Part shown: piece after piece, positions 41,036 through 50,827 of the stretch
How positions within the stretch are numbered: the stretch's first letter is position 1
How the letters are laid out: each line of letters opens with the position of its first letter
Assembly (NCBI RefSeq): GCF_000565175.1
Contig: NZ_CP006681.1
Location: forward strand, 496,001-560,000
Length of the DNA stretch: 64,000 nucleotides
Direction of reading: 5' to 3'
Origin: Spiroplasma culicicola AES-1
GTDB lineage: Bacteria; Bacillota_I; Bacilli_A; Mycoplasmatales; Mycoplasmataceae
The notes under the pieces: generated by a model
What the model was told of the DNA's origin: nothing
Database searches by the model: none
The model's input: the letters and a program-made list of their open reading frames with translations, nothing else
Translations under genes and position numbers: made by a program

Positions 41036-42667
41036 ATGTTTTTATTAAATATTCGTTGACTTTGAAAAAATAAAATTGTATTTTGATTATCAATAACATT
41101 ATTAGTAACTTCTCTTATAATGGGGGGAATTTTATCTATTGTTTCAATGCAAACCACAACTCCTGAGCAATCAAGTTTTTTGGAATTTGCAAAAGTTTTA
41201 GAATTTGTATTTTTAACTGTAGTTTGATCACTATTAATAGTTACTGCGGTTGTTAGTTTATTTTCAGGCCAAATTAATAATGGAATTCATAATTTAGAAA
41301 TAAGACTTGGTTATAAAACAAGTACGTCATTTTTTTACAGAATTTTATCATTGTATATTTATACATATATATTCTTTTTAATTACATTTCTTATTAAAGT
41401 ATTATGTTTAACTATTCCCAATGATTTTGGTTATAATTTTAGTTACACAATATTATTAGGGAATTATTCTTTTATATTTTTATTGGTAAGTCTACTAATA
41501 ATAATAACTTTATTTTTTGACTTATTAATTAAAGGTATTCTATCAATAATAATTGTATGAACAGTTTCAATTTTTATTATTCTATCGCCCATTATAAATA
41601 TGTTTACATTTGTAAATTTACAATCTTCAAAAGAAAATTATTCATATGATGTTTTACGAACAAATAAGATTGAATATTGAAAAATTCAATCTAATGATTT
41701 AAAAAATATTCTGGACAATGATTTACAATCATGACAAGAAGATTATTTTGAATATATAACAGAATTTAGTCAAATATCGGCAAATAATATTTATGCTGGT
41801 GATGTATTAAAAGATAGTGAGATATTAGAAGGCAATAAAATTTATGATTTGTTGCTTAAAATTAATGATGCTTCAAAAGTTTTAAATAATAGTGAATGTA
41901 ATTATGATGATTTTGGTTTTTTTACTAGAGTTATTAGTAAAAAAGAATGTTCTTTAACTTATGGTTATAAGCAAATGATTAATTATGAAAATTTCTCTTC
42001 TACAGAAAAACAAATAATTAATAGTTATATTAAAAACACAAAACTGTTTCAAAATAATATTTATGGTTCTTTAAATAGTCTATTGGCAGATGAAAGTATT
42101 TCTCTAAGTCAAGAAAAATGAGAAAAAATATTTATTGGAAGTAATTTATATGAAAATGGTTATTCTTCAATTCTTTTGGGATATACTATAAATTCATTTA
42201 TTAATACATTTGCATTACAATTTAATACTTTTAGATATATTAAAGATGAACTTAATACTATTGAAGAATATAAATTTCTAGAGTTTTTACCTTTTTATCA
42301 GATTACAAAACTTTCAAATGGAAAATCAAATAATTCTGATTTAACAGCATATTATTCAATTTATTTTGGTATCTATAAAGTATTGCCAAATAGAATATTA
42401 ACTTATAAATTAGATAATGATGAACTTATGGAATTTTATTCTTCTGATAGAATTAATTGAAATACTTCTTCATTAGAATCGATGCAAGCACCAACATTCG
42501 AAAATGGAGAATTAATATTGAGAGATAAAGATATAATATGAGATTATGTCCAAAGCAGTTTTAAAAATAATATTGATTATGTTTTTCTATTTTTTATTTA
42601 TTTACTTATACCTTTAGTTTTAATTTATCCATCATATTTTTCTTACAAAAAAACTATTATTTATTAA
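41036..42667 (+). CDS. ABC transporter permease, ABC-2-like, with a large outer loop
   Basis: This encodes 543 residues with many TGA-encoded Trp. The N-terminal half has a membrane segment (FWLSITLLVTSLIMGGILSI) after WLWKNKI, then four more between residues 60 and 190 (e.g. YIYTYIFFLITFLIKVL, LLGNYSFIFLLVSLLIIITL). About 320 hydrophilic residues follow, and a final membrane segment (YVFLFFIYLLIPLVLIYPSY) ends the protein. The large soluble stretch may face outward and contact the exported substrate. ATG follows AGGGTG. Coupled to the ATPase gene. Confidence 0.82.
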
Positions 42668-42732
42668 AATTTTGATTTAATTTTAATAAATAATCCCCTT
42701 ATTTTTTTATACAACCCACCATTACGGTTCTA

Positions 42733-42761
42733 TTGTGTTTAAAGTAAAAAAATGCTATACT
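42733..42761 (+). promoter_or_regulatory. Promoter of the gene at 42793
   Basis: TTGTGT (42733-42738) and TATACT (42756-42761) are separated by exactly 17 bp, 31 nt before the start codon. Confidence 0.6.
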
Positions 42762-42792
42762 TATATTAATTATATTTAAGGGGATTTAAAGT

Positions 42793-43608
42793 ATGCAAAA
42801 AGAGATGATCTATTTACCTATACATGAATTTGTCCAAGCTAATTTGGACTTCAATATTGCTTCAACAAGAAAAGATTCAGAATATGATTTCAATTTTACA
42901 CGTTGAAAAACATTGATTTTTTCAAGTCAAAAACTGAAGTTTGTTTTAAAATATGCACAATCAGTTTTACAATGATTAAGTAAAGTTGTTGATGTTAAAA
43001 ACTTTAATGTATCAATTGATACAACAACAGTTGATAGATTCAACTTCTCAATTTATGAATTTGATACTCATATCTTCAACTGTAGTTTATTTACAAACTT
43101 CTACTTAATTCCAGAAGGAGATTGAGCTTCAAAAATCTTTGAAATGCATTTTTCAAAATTTGACTTAATTAATGGTAATTTAACAACAACTGAACAAACA
43201 AGCTTTTGAAAAGGTGAAGAAGGTTTTGAAAAATTTGTAAACATGCTTTATGCAATTATGAAAGAACCTTACAAATTTGAAAAACAAGCACCAATTCAAT
43301 GACAAGTTGACTTTAAAGATAAAAAATTATCAAGTTCACAAATTAGAATGCAAATTGCTTCACTTGTTCAAACTGGAATTAGACCTGAAGATCCATATTT
43401 AACAATTGAACAAGCAATGAAAATTGAACAAGGAGCAAATCCTGATGTGGTTGCACAAGAAGCAAAAGCTGAAAGTGAACAAAAACAAGTTATCAATCCA
43501 ATTTGAGATGAAGCAATTGAACAAGAAACAAAATATAGAGATTTAAACTTCGCAATGGCAAAATCTCGTGGTATTGATCCAAATAAACAAAAAAAGAAAA
43601 GAAAATAA
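42793..43608 (+). CDS. Hypothetical soluble protein
   Basis: This encodes 271 residues, interrupted by many TGA-encoded Trp (for example at 42904 and 42973). The middle is rich in aromatic residues (FDTHIFNCSLFTNFYLIPEG) and the C-terminus is charged, ending KQKKKRK. There is no signal peptide or membrane segment. AAGGGGA is the likely ribosome-binding site, and a consensus promoter and a terminator make it a single-gene unit. I do not recognise it. Frequent C-ending codons such as AAC and TTC in the middle suggest fairly high expression. Confidence 0.85.
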
Positions 43609-43620
43609 ATAATATAATTG

Positions 43621-43647
43621 ATACATCTACTAAGGATGTATTTTTTA
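43621..43647 (+). terminator. Rho-independent terminator
   Basis: ATACATC pairs with GATGTAT and is followed by six T residues. Confidence 0.8.
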
Positions 43648-43660
43648 TTGTTTTACTATT

Positions 43661-43730
43661 TTGGTTGAAAATGGTTGAAAAATATTATTTTTGGTTGTTT
43701 TTGGTTGTTTTTTAAAATAAAGGGTATAAA
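43661..43730 (+). promoter_or_regulatory. fru operon promoter with four phased TGGTTG repeats
   Basis: TGGTTG occurs at 43662, 43672, 43692 and 43702, i.e. at 10, 20 and 10 bp spacing, always on the same face of the helix. The fourth copy overlaps the -35 region (TTGGTT, 43701-43706) of a promoter whose -10 is TATAAA (43725-43730). This layout fits an operator bound by the DeoR-type regulator encoded next; binding is inferred. Confidence 0.7.
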
Positions 43731-43750
43731 ATAAAAAATGAGGTGTAAAT

Positions 43751-44455
43751 ATGTTAAGAGAAGAGAGACTAAAACTAATTTTAGATTTTGTAAATTCAAA
43801 TGGTTATTGTTCTAATGAAGATATTTCAAAAGCTCTAAACATTCCTTTTACTACCTTGAGAAGAGATTTAACTGATTTAAACGATGAATGCAAATTAAAA
43901 CGTGTTAATGGTGGAGCACAATCAATTAAAGAAAGATCAATTTTAGAATTAAAATTGGACGAAAAACTAACAGCAAATGTTGAAGCTAAAAAAACAATTG
44001 CCAAAAAAGCATTGCATTGTATTAAACCTGGAGAAACTATTTTCTTAGATGCAGGGTCTAGTACATATTATTTAGCTCAACTTATCAATCCGCAATTAAA
44101 TATTAGAATTTATACTAACTCAGTGATTAATGCACAAGTATTAGCTAATAATGGAGTAACAGATATTTATCTGTTACCTGGAAAATTAAAATTAACAACA
44201 GGAGCAATATGTGGAGTTGAAACTATTAGTGCTATTAAAAAATATAATTTTGATGTAGCATTTATTGGTGTCAACGCTGTTGATAATGAATTTAATTTCT
44301 ATACAACAGATGATGATGAAGCCGAAGTTAAAAAAACAATTATTTTAAATTCGCAATTTGCCTTTGGACTTGCAGATACTAGTAAAATGAAATCAAAATC
44401 ATTTATTAAATTCAGTGATAAAAGTCAAATTGCTTTAATAAACGAAGAGGTATAA
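43751..44455 (+). CDS. fruR: DeoR-family regulator of the fructose operon
   Basis: This encodes 234 residues, somewhat shorter than the usual 250. The N-terminal helix-turn-helix reads EERLKLILDFVNSNGYCSNE, then LNIPFTTLRRDL, the standard DeoR pattern, followed by RVNGGA. The C-terminal sugar-phosphate sensor domain has IFLDAGSSTYYLAQ and FDVAFIGVNAVD. It likely represses fruR-fruK-fruA and is relieved by fructose 1-phosphate or a related metabolite. AGGTG gives the ribosome-binding site. Its stop codon is two bases before fruK. Confidence 0.92.
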   Translation: MLREERLKLILDFVNSNGYCSNEDISKALNIPFTTLRRDLTDLNDECKLKRVNGGAQSIKERSILELKLDEKLTANVEAKKTIAKKALHCIKPGETIFLDAGSSTYYLAQLINPQLNIRIYTNSVINAQVLANNGVTDIYLLPGKLKLTTGAICGVETISAIKKYNFDVAFIGVNAVDNEFNFYTTDDDEAEVKKTIILNSQFAFGLADTSKMKSKSFIKFSDKSQIALINEEV

Positions 44456-44457
44456 CA

Positions 44458-45396
44458 ATGATATATACAATAACATTAAACCCAGCAATTGATCATATAA
44501 TTTTGGCTGATAAACCAATTGATCTGGGAATAACTAATTATTACAACACAGAATATAAAGTTGTTGGTGGTAAAGGCATTAATGCAGGAGTTATATTAAA
44601 AAATTTACAATCACAAGTACAAGCTATTGGGATTATGGGATTGGATAATAAAGAAATCTTTTTAAATAAATTTGAAGAAATTAATTTAAATTATAAATTC
44701 TTTTACAATCAGGGCAGTACGAGAGTAAATTATAAAATTAAGCATCTAGCTTCGCACCAAGAAACTGAGCTTAATGGTTTAGGATTTGAAGTAACTCAAG
44801 ATACTTTAAAAGAGTTTTTAGATTATTTAAAAGATAATTTAAAACCAAATGATATTGTTATGGTTACTGGAAGTGTGGCTCGTGGTGTACAAAGAGATAT
44901 TTATGAAATAATAGGGCAAATAGTTAATCAAAATTCAGCTTTATTAGTTTGTGATGCAACTAATGATTTATTAATAAATGCTTTAAAACAAAAGCCCTAT
45001 TTAATTAAACCTAATTTAGAAGAAATCTGCTCAACATTGAATATTGAATTTAATGAAGATATTGATTTTGAACAAACCAAAGATTTAATTAAACAATTGC
45101 AAGGATTAGGAGCAAGAAATATTTTATTAAGTAAAGGATCACAAGGAAGTTTATATTTTGATGAAAATAATGATGTATATCAAGTGGGTATTGCAACAGG
45201 GAAATTAATCAACTCAGTGGGTGCTGGAGACAGTATGTTAGCTGGTTTTGTTCATGGAATTGATCAAAACTTCTCAGTAACAAAAACCTTACAATTTGCA
45301 GCTGCATCTGGAGCTGCAACTGCTTTTAACGAATGACTGGCATCTAAAGATGAAATTATTGCTTTAGTTGACCAAATTAAAGTAGAAAAAATTTAG
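44458..45396 (+). CDS. fruK: 1-phosphofructokinase
   Basis: This encodes 312 residues, the usual length of PfkB-type 1-phosphofructokinases. MIYTITLNPAIDHIILADKP, KVVGGKGINAGVILKNL and INSVGAGDSMLAGFVHG are the PfkB signatures, the last with the catalytic Asp. It converts fructose 1-phosphate, the product of FruA, to fructose 1,6-bisphosphate for glycolysis. TGA at 45334 is Trp. Located between fruR and fruA with very short gaps, so it is cotranscribed. Confidence 0.95.
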
Positions 45397-45408
45397 GAGA
45401 GGTATTAT

Positions 45409-47853
45409 ATGGAATTAAAAGATTTATTTCATAAGCAAATTGCCTTCTTTAATGAAGATTTAAAAACTAAAGAAGAAGTTATTGACTTTTTAGCTTCAAA
45501 ATTAGTAAAAGCAAAATTTGTTAAAGATGAAAGTGAATTTAAAGATGCGGTTTGAAAACGTGAAAATCAAGATTCAACAGGAATTGGAGATGGAATTGCT
45601 ATTCCTCACGTTTTAAATCCAACTGTAAATTCTTCTGCAATTGCTTTTGTTAAATTAAAAAACGAAATTGATTGACAATCATTAGATGGTAAACCTACAG
45701 ATTTAGTGTTTATGATCATGACAAACGGAAAAGATGGAAATGAACATTTAGAAGCATTGGCAAATCTTTCTGGATTCTTAGTAAAACAAGAAATTCAAGC
45801 AGGGTTAAGAAATGCCAAAAGTGTAACTGAAGTTCAAAACTTATTATCAACTAAAATTGAAAAAACAAATAAAGTTAGTGCTGATGGACATTATGATGTA
45901 ATTGCAATTACAGCATGTCCTACAGGAATTGCTCATACTTATTTAGCTGCAGAAAAAATTGAAGAATATGCTTCTAATTTAGGAATGAGCGTTAAAGTTG
46001 AAACTCAAGGAAGAAGAGGAGTTGAAAATAAATTAACAAAAGCAGATATTGAAAATGCCAAAGTTATTATTTTAGCTCACGATAAAGCAATTAACGGTAT
46101 GGCAAGATTTAACGGAGTTAAAGTTCTTGACACTACTACAAAAGATGCAATTTACAATGGAAAAGATTTAATTGAAAAATTTGATAAAAATCAAAATGTT
46201 AAATTAGTTGAAAATGCAAAAGATGACAGTGATGATTCAGTGGGTGAATTATCATTAACACAATTTAAAAAAGTTAAAGATAACTTACTAGCAGGGGTTT
46301 CAAGAATGTTGCCATTCGTTGTAGCTGGTGGAGTTATTTTAGGATTTGGATTCCTTTTAGATTATATTTATACAACAGCAATGGGTATGACAGCCATCGC
46401 AAATATTAGTGATTATGTCACAAAGGTAATGGGAATATCTCAAGCAGAATATAATGAGGTATATCAATACATTAGTACACCTGGATTTGATCCAGAAAAT
46501 TCATTATCTATAACATGAAACTTATGAAATAATAAATTTGGAGAATTTAATGGTCAAGCAGGATGAACAATTGGAGCAGATGAATCATTGTATTATGCTG
46601 CTGGTTCATTTGGAACAATTTGAGGACCAGCTCATTTCTTCTCAGGAATTGGTAAAGTTGGTATGGAATTAATGATTCCAATTCTTGCAGGTTATGTATG
46701 TTACTCAATTGTTGGTCCTCAAGGATTAATGGTTGGAGCAACTGCTGGTTTATTTGCAAATGGAAATGGTATGGTTTATGGAACACCTGGTTCATGAGCT
46801 GGGGCTTGAAGTAGATTCTTACCAGATAACATTCAAGGTTTATCATCTGGATTTATTGGAGCATTAGTTGGTGCATATTTAGGTGCACTTGCAGTGTATG
46901 GATGAACTAAATTAATGAAAAACTTTGGTAAAGGATTACAAGGAGCACGTGACATCGTGTTTATTCCAGTATTATCACTATTATCTGTAGCAATTATTAT
47001 GTTAGCAATTAATATTCCTTTAGGATATGTAATGTTAGGATTACAAGAAGGAATTACATTTATGGCAGAAAAAAACTTAATGTTTATTGTATGTACAATT
47101 ATTGCCTTAATGATGTGTGTTGATATGGGTGGACCAATTAACAAAATTGCGTATACTTTAGGAGTATTGTCAGTAGGTTATGGATTGGTTAAAGATCCAA
47201 ACTCAGTTGCATATGCAAATCAAACAATGATTATGTCAGCTGCTATGGCTGGGGGAATGATTCCTCCATTGGGAATTGCAATTTCAACAGTACTTTTCCC
47301 AAGACAATGAACTGCTAAATCAAAAGATTCAGCAAAAGCAAACTGATTAATGGGAGCATGTTTTATTTCAGAAGGTGCAATTCCATTTATGATTGAAGAT
47401 CCAAAAAGAATCCCTGTTTCTGCAATGATTGGGGGAGCAATTAGTGGTGCTATTATTGGTGCATTACAAGTTACAATTGCAGCACCACATGGAGGAATCT
47501 TTGTTGTGCCATTAACTAACTCATTATTATTTGAAAGTGCATCAATGGCCAAAGCATTTGGAGTAGCTGGATACTTATTAGCAGTAGTTGCTGGTTCAGT
47601 TGCAATGGGAATCGTATTAGGTTTCTGAAGATTGGCAGATATTAAATCTGGAAAATTGGCATTAGCAACTTCAAATGGAGTTAAAGAAAGTATTGAAGCT
47701 AAAATTGCAAAATTTGCAAACAATGAATCAAAATTGGCTAAATACAATGAAAAATTAAATAAATACAACAAATTTGAACAAGATTTAAAAGCAAAACAAT
47801 TGGCTTATCAAAATCAAATGACTGAAAAAGCTAAATTAAAAGCTAGTAAATAA
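45409..47853 (+). CDS. fruA: Fructose-specific PTS transporter IIA-IIB-IIC
   Basis: This encodes 814 residues. In the IIA domain, GIAIPH contains the phosphohistidine at residue 67. IIB has ITACPTGIAHTYLAAE with the phosphocysteine at residue 170. IIC follows from about 280, with GIGKVGMELMIPILAGYV, VCTIIALMMCVDMGGPINK and FISEGAIPFMIEDP as typical segments. A Lys-rich coiled tail of 60 residues ends the protein. It imports fructose as fructose 1-phosphate. Several TGA codons are Trp. GGAGAGG is the ribosome-binding site, 12 bp after fruK. A terminator follows. Confidence 0.95.
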
Positions 47854-47855
47854 TT

Positions 47856-47886
47856 AAAAAAATCCTTGAAAAAAGGATTTTTTTGT
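47856..47886 (+). terminator. Rho-independent terminator
   Basis: AAAAAAATCCTT pairs with AAGGATTTTTTT at the end of the fru operon; it lies 12 bp from the convergent gene end. Confidence 0.85.
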
Positions 47887-47897
47887 CAAAAATAACT

Positions 47898-48937
47898 TTA
47901 AATAATATTATTTTTGATTAAAGGTTGAAGATAGCGTAATGCTTCATTGACACTTTCTAAATCTTCAATGATTTCTTTGGTAATACCATTAATCAATTCA
48001 TTTTGATTATTTTTATAACGTTTAAATTTAGCAAAAGCTAAATCAATTCGATTTCCTTTTACTTTAAGAAAATAATTAACTAAAAGCATATCTGATTTTA
48101 AAACAATTTTTGCATTAGGTGAAAAATCCATTTCTTTATAATTCATAATTACTTTTGGTATTAATACTTTAAATGCTTCAAATTTATTGGCAGCTGTAAA
48201 GTAGAAATCTTTATCAAAAACTATTGATTCAGTTTGGCAAAGTGAATTGTAATCTTGATTATCTTTTAATTTTAAAATAAATGGTTGTGTTAAAAAAATA
48301 TTTTTGGCATATCCAACTAAACTATAGTTAACAATACTAAAATCTTTTTTTAAAATCTTTTCATTTGGATTATTAACATTAACAGAAACCCAAAAATATA
48401 GGGAATATTTTTACGTTCAAATATAATTTTTGTACTAGAGTTGACATTTATATCATCAATTTGAGTTTCTGCTGTGCTTATTCCTTTTAATTTAAATTCA
48501 CTATTTGGATCTAAAATTGCATAAAACATTTGATATATTCTAAATCAATCATATTGCTTTAATTGTTCATTATATTCTTTGATTAATTTATTTTTTTTAC
48601 CTTTAAAGAAAAAAGTTAGACAAAGAAAAACTATAAATAATGCAATACATGTAAAGAAAAATATAAACATATAATAAAGTTGATTTAAGGTAAATAAACC
48701 CTCATAGTTTTGATCAATTTCAGGTTTTTCAATAGAAATATATATAAAAAATATTAAAGCATAAAACCCAGTTAATATAAAAAGAATGTAACTAATTCTA
48801 AAATAAATGGTTGCTCATTTAATTGCATGTGTATTGCTATACACAATAATTTCTTTATTAATAATTGATTTTAAATTTTGAAATGTTATTATATTAATTT
48901 CTTTTTTATTAAATATTGGTAATTCTATAGTTTTCAA
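47898..48937 (-). pseudogene. DUF3137-like membrane protein gene, frameshifted
   Basis: Two overlapping minus-strand frames together make one protein. The first (48937 down to TAA 48350-48352) starts at a TTG as LKTIELPIFNKKEINIITF, has two membrane segments (ISYILFILTGFYALIFFIYI and LYYMFIFFFTCIALFIVFLC), and reaches STKIIFERKN. The second is open from 48410 down to TAA 47898-47900 and continues with SLYFWVSVNVNNP, later FYFTAANKFEAFKVLIPKV. The change of frame must lie in 48350-48410. Layout and the later segment recall DUF3137 proteins common in mollicutes; that label is tentative. The missing continuity may be decay or a base-call error. Confidence 0.6.
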
Positions 48938-49075
48938 TTTTTTTATTTCTTTCTATCATTTACCATTTTCTAAAGTATTTTATCTTATTTTATAAATATT
49001 TTTAATAGTTTTTAAAATAACACTTATTGATTAGTTTTTTTGATAAAAAGTTAGTGAATTTAAACTTGATATTCA

Positions 49076-49417
49076 ATGAATCAAGATTGGAATAATTTAT
49101 ATTGGATATCACTTTTAAATTATTCAAATCATTTTTATCATTTATTAAATGCTATAAATATTGATAAAGGAGAAAATAATACTAAAGTACAATTAATAAT
49201 TACTAAGAATAATAAACAAGCAATAATTACTTATTGATTTCAAAAACCAAATTTCTATAATAGTCCTGATAAAGTAATTATTTCTAAATCTAATTTAGAT
49301 AGTACAAATATTGTAATTTGAATAATGTGTTTTATTGTAATAGGATACTTAATAGCTACATTACTAACTATAATTTACTTTATTTTCTATTTAAAACATC
49401 TATTTAAAATTAAGTAA
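49076..49417 (+). CDS. Small membrane protein, hypothetical
   Basis: This encodes 113 residues, with TGA at two positions as Trp. The N-terminal 75 residues are soluble (MNQDWNNLYWISLLNYSN; then VQLIITKNNKQAIITYWF). One membrane segment follows (WIMCFIVIGYLIATLLTII) with a short basic tail ending KHLFKIK. No ribosome-binding site is visible upstream of ATG 49076 and the frame opens only four codons earlier, so it may be a weakly expressed gene or the surviving end of a longer one. It is divergent from the frameshifted DUF3137-like gene. Confidence 0.55.
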
Positions 49418-49483
49418 ATACTATTTTGATCCTTAAATATGTTGATATTGATTATAATTAGATAAAAACTTAAAAAATATTCT

Positions 49484-49510
49484 AAAAAGTAGATTTGACA
49501 TCTACTTTTT
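49484..49510 (+). terminator. Rho-independent terminator
   Basis: AAAAAGTAGAT pairs with ATCTACTTTTT over a 5-nt loop, 67 bp after the preceding gene. Confidence 0.75.
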
Positions 49511-49583
49511 ATTTACTATTTTTTTACTTAATACAATATTTATTTTGGTGTAAAATTAATAAGTTAGAAAAAGGTGAAATTTT

Positions 49584-50822
49584 ATGATACAAAAACCAAG
49601 AGGAACTGTTGATTTATATGATAAAAAAGTCAAAGAGTTTTTTGCTTTAGAAATGATTATTCGCAATATTGTGGATTTATATAATTATTCAGAAATTAAA
49701 ACTCCTATCTTTGAATCAACAGATTTATTTTTAAGAGGTGTTGGGAGTGAAACTGACATTGTTAGCAAAGAAATGTATACATTTAATGATAAAAAAAATC
49801 GTTCACTTACTTTAAAACCAGAAGGAACTGCACCAACTGTAAGAGCAATTTTGGAAAATAAAATGTATATCAATGAAAATTTACCTTTAAAACTATTTTA
49901 TTTTTCAAACATGTTTCGTTATGAACGTCCTCAAAATGGAAGACAACGTCAATTTACACAATTTGGGGTTGAAGTGTTTGGACCTAAAAATGCATTGATT
50001 GACAGTGAAGTTTTATGCTTAGCTGTAAATATTTTAAATGCAATTGGAATTGAAAATTATTCTGTTCATTTAAATTATTTGGCAACAGGAGAAAATCGTC
50101 AAAAATATATTGCTGATTTAAAAATTCAATTATCAACTTTACAATTATGTGATGACTGTCAAACAAGAATTAATACAAATCCCTTAAGAGTTTTGGACTG
50201 TAAAGTTGATAGTGCAAAATTTAGTGACATTAAAGATATGAAAGAATATTTAAGCCAAGAAGATCAAACACAATATAGTCATTTAAAAACTACTTTAGAT
50301 AATTTAGCAATTAAATATCAAGAAGACAAATTATTAGTTCGTGGTTTAGACTATTACACAGGTTATGTATTTGAAATCAAAGATAAAAATGGATCAACTT
50401 TACTTGGTGGGGGAAGATTTGACAACTTAGTCAATGAATTAGGACAAGTTGATTTACCAGCTGCAGGATTTGGAATGGGAATTGAAAGAATTGTTCTTGC
50501 TCTTGAAGAGGCAAACATTTCTTTAAGTGAGCAAACAACACTTGATGCATACATTATTGGTTTAAGTGATAAAGCAAAACAATTTTCAAATATCTTATTG
50601 TTAATGTTAAGAAGTGCTGGTTTAAAAGTTGATTTTGACTATATGAACAGAAGTATGAAATCAGCTTTTAAACAATCTGAAAAACTAAATGCTCAAAATA
50701 TAATAATTATTGGAGATAATGAATTAAAAGAAAATGTGGTTGTAATTAAAAATCAAATCACTAAAACAGAACAAAAAGTTAATTTTGATCAAATTGTAGA
50801 AACAATTATGAAAGGAAAATAA
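49584..50822 (+). CDS. hisS: Histidine--tRNA ligase
   Basis: This encodes 412 residues. The class II motif 2 reads LFYFSNMFRYERPQNGRQRQF. The histidine-specific motifs are LVRGLDYYTGYVFEI and LLGGGRFDNLVNELG; motif 3 is GFGMGIERIVLAL. A C-terminal anticodon-binding domain follows (YIIGLSDKAKQFSNILLLML). It attaches histidine to tRNA-His. This gene contains no internal TGA. AAAGGTG is the ribosome-binding site. It is followed 5 bp later by aspS, the common hisS-aspS pair of Firmicutes. Confidence 0.97.
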   Translation: MIQKPRGTVDLYDKKVKEFFALEMIIRNIVDLYNYSEIKTPIFESTDLFLRGVGSETDIVSKEMYTFNDKKNRSLTLKPEGTAPTVRAILENKMYINENLPLKLFYFSNMFRYERPQNGRQRQFTQFGVEVFGPKNALIDSEVLCLAVNILNAIGIENYSVHLNYLATGENRQKYIADLKIQLSTLQLCDDCQTRINTNPLRVLDCKVDSAKFSDIKDMKEYLSQEDQTQYSHLKTTLDNLAIKYQEDKLLVRGLDYYTGYVFEIKDKNGSTLLGGGRFDNLVNELGQVDLPAAGFGMGIERIVLALEEANISLSEQTTLDAYIIGLSDKAKQFSNILLLMLRSAGLKVDFDYMNRSMKSAFKQSEKLNAQNIIIIGDNELKENVVVIKNQITKTEQKVNFDQIVETIMKGK

Positions 50823-50827
50823 ATTTT

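Noticed and set aside
36240-42745. Shared operator before the spoT/relA homologue and the gene at 42793 (ACAACCC with a nearby GGTT)
   Set aside because: The two sites share only about seven bases and differ in spacing; not better than chance.
46833-47144. Minus-strand 103-codon frame within fruA
   Set aside because: Antisense shadow of the IIC domain, without initiation signals.
47220-47771. A 183-codon minus-strand open frame across the fruA IIC region
   Set aside because: Long only because the opposite strand codes for a Gly/Ala-rich membrane domain with few minus-strand stops; fruA is certain.
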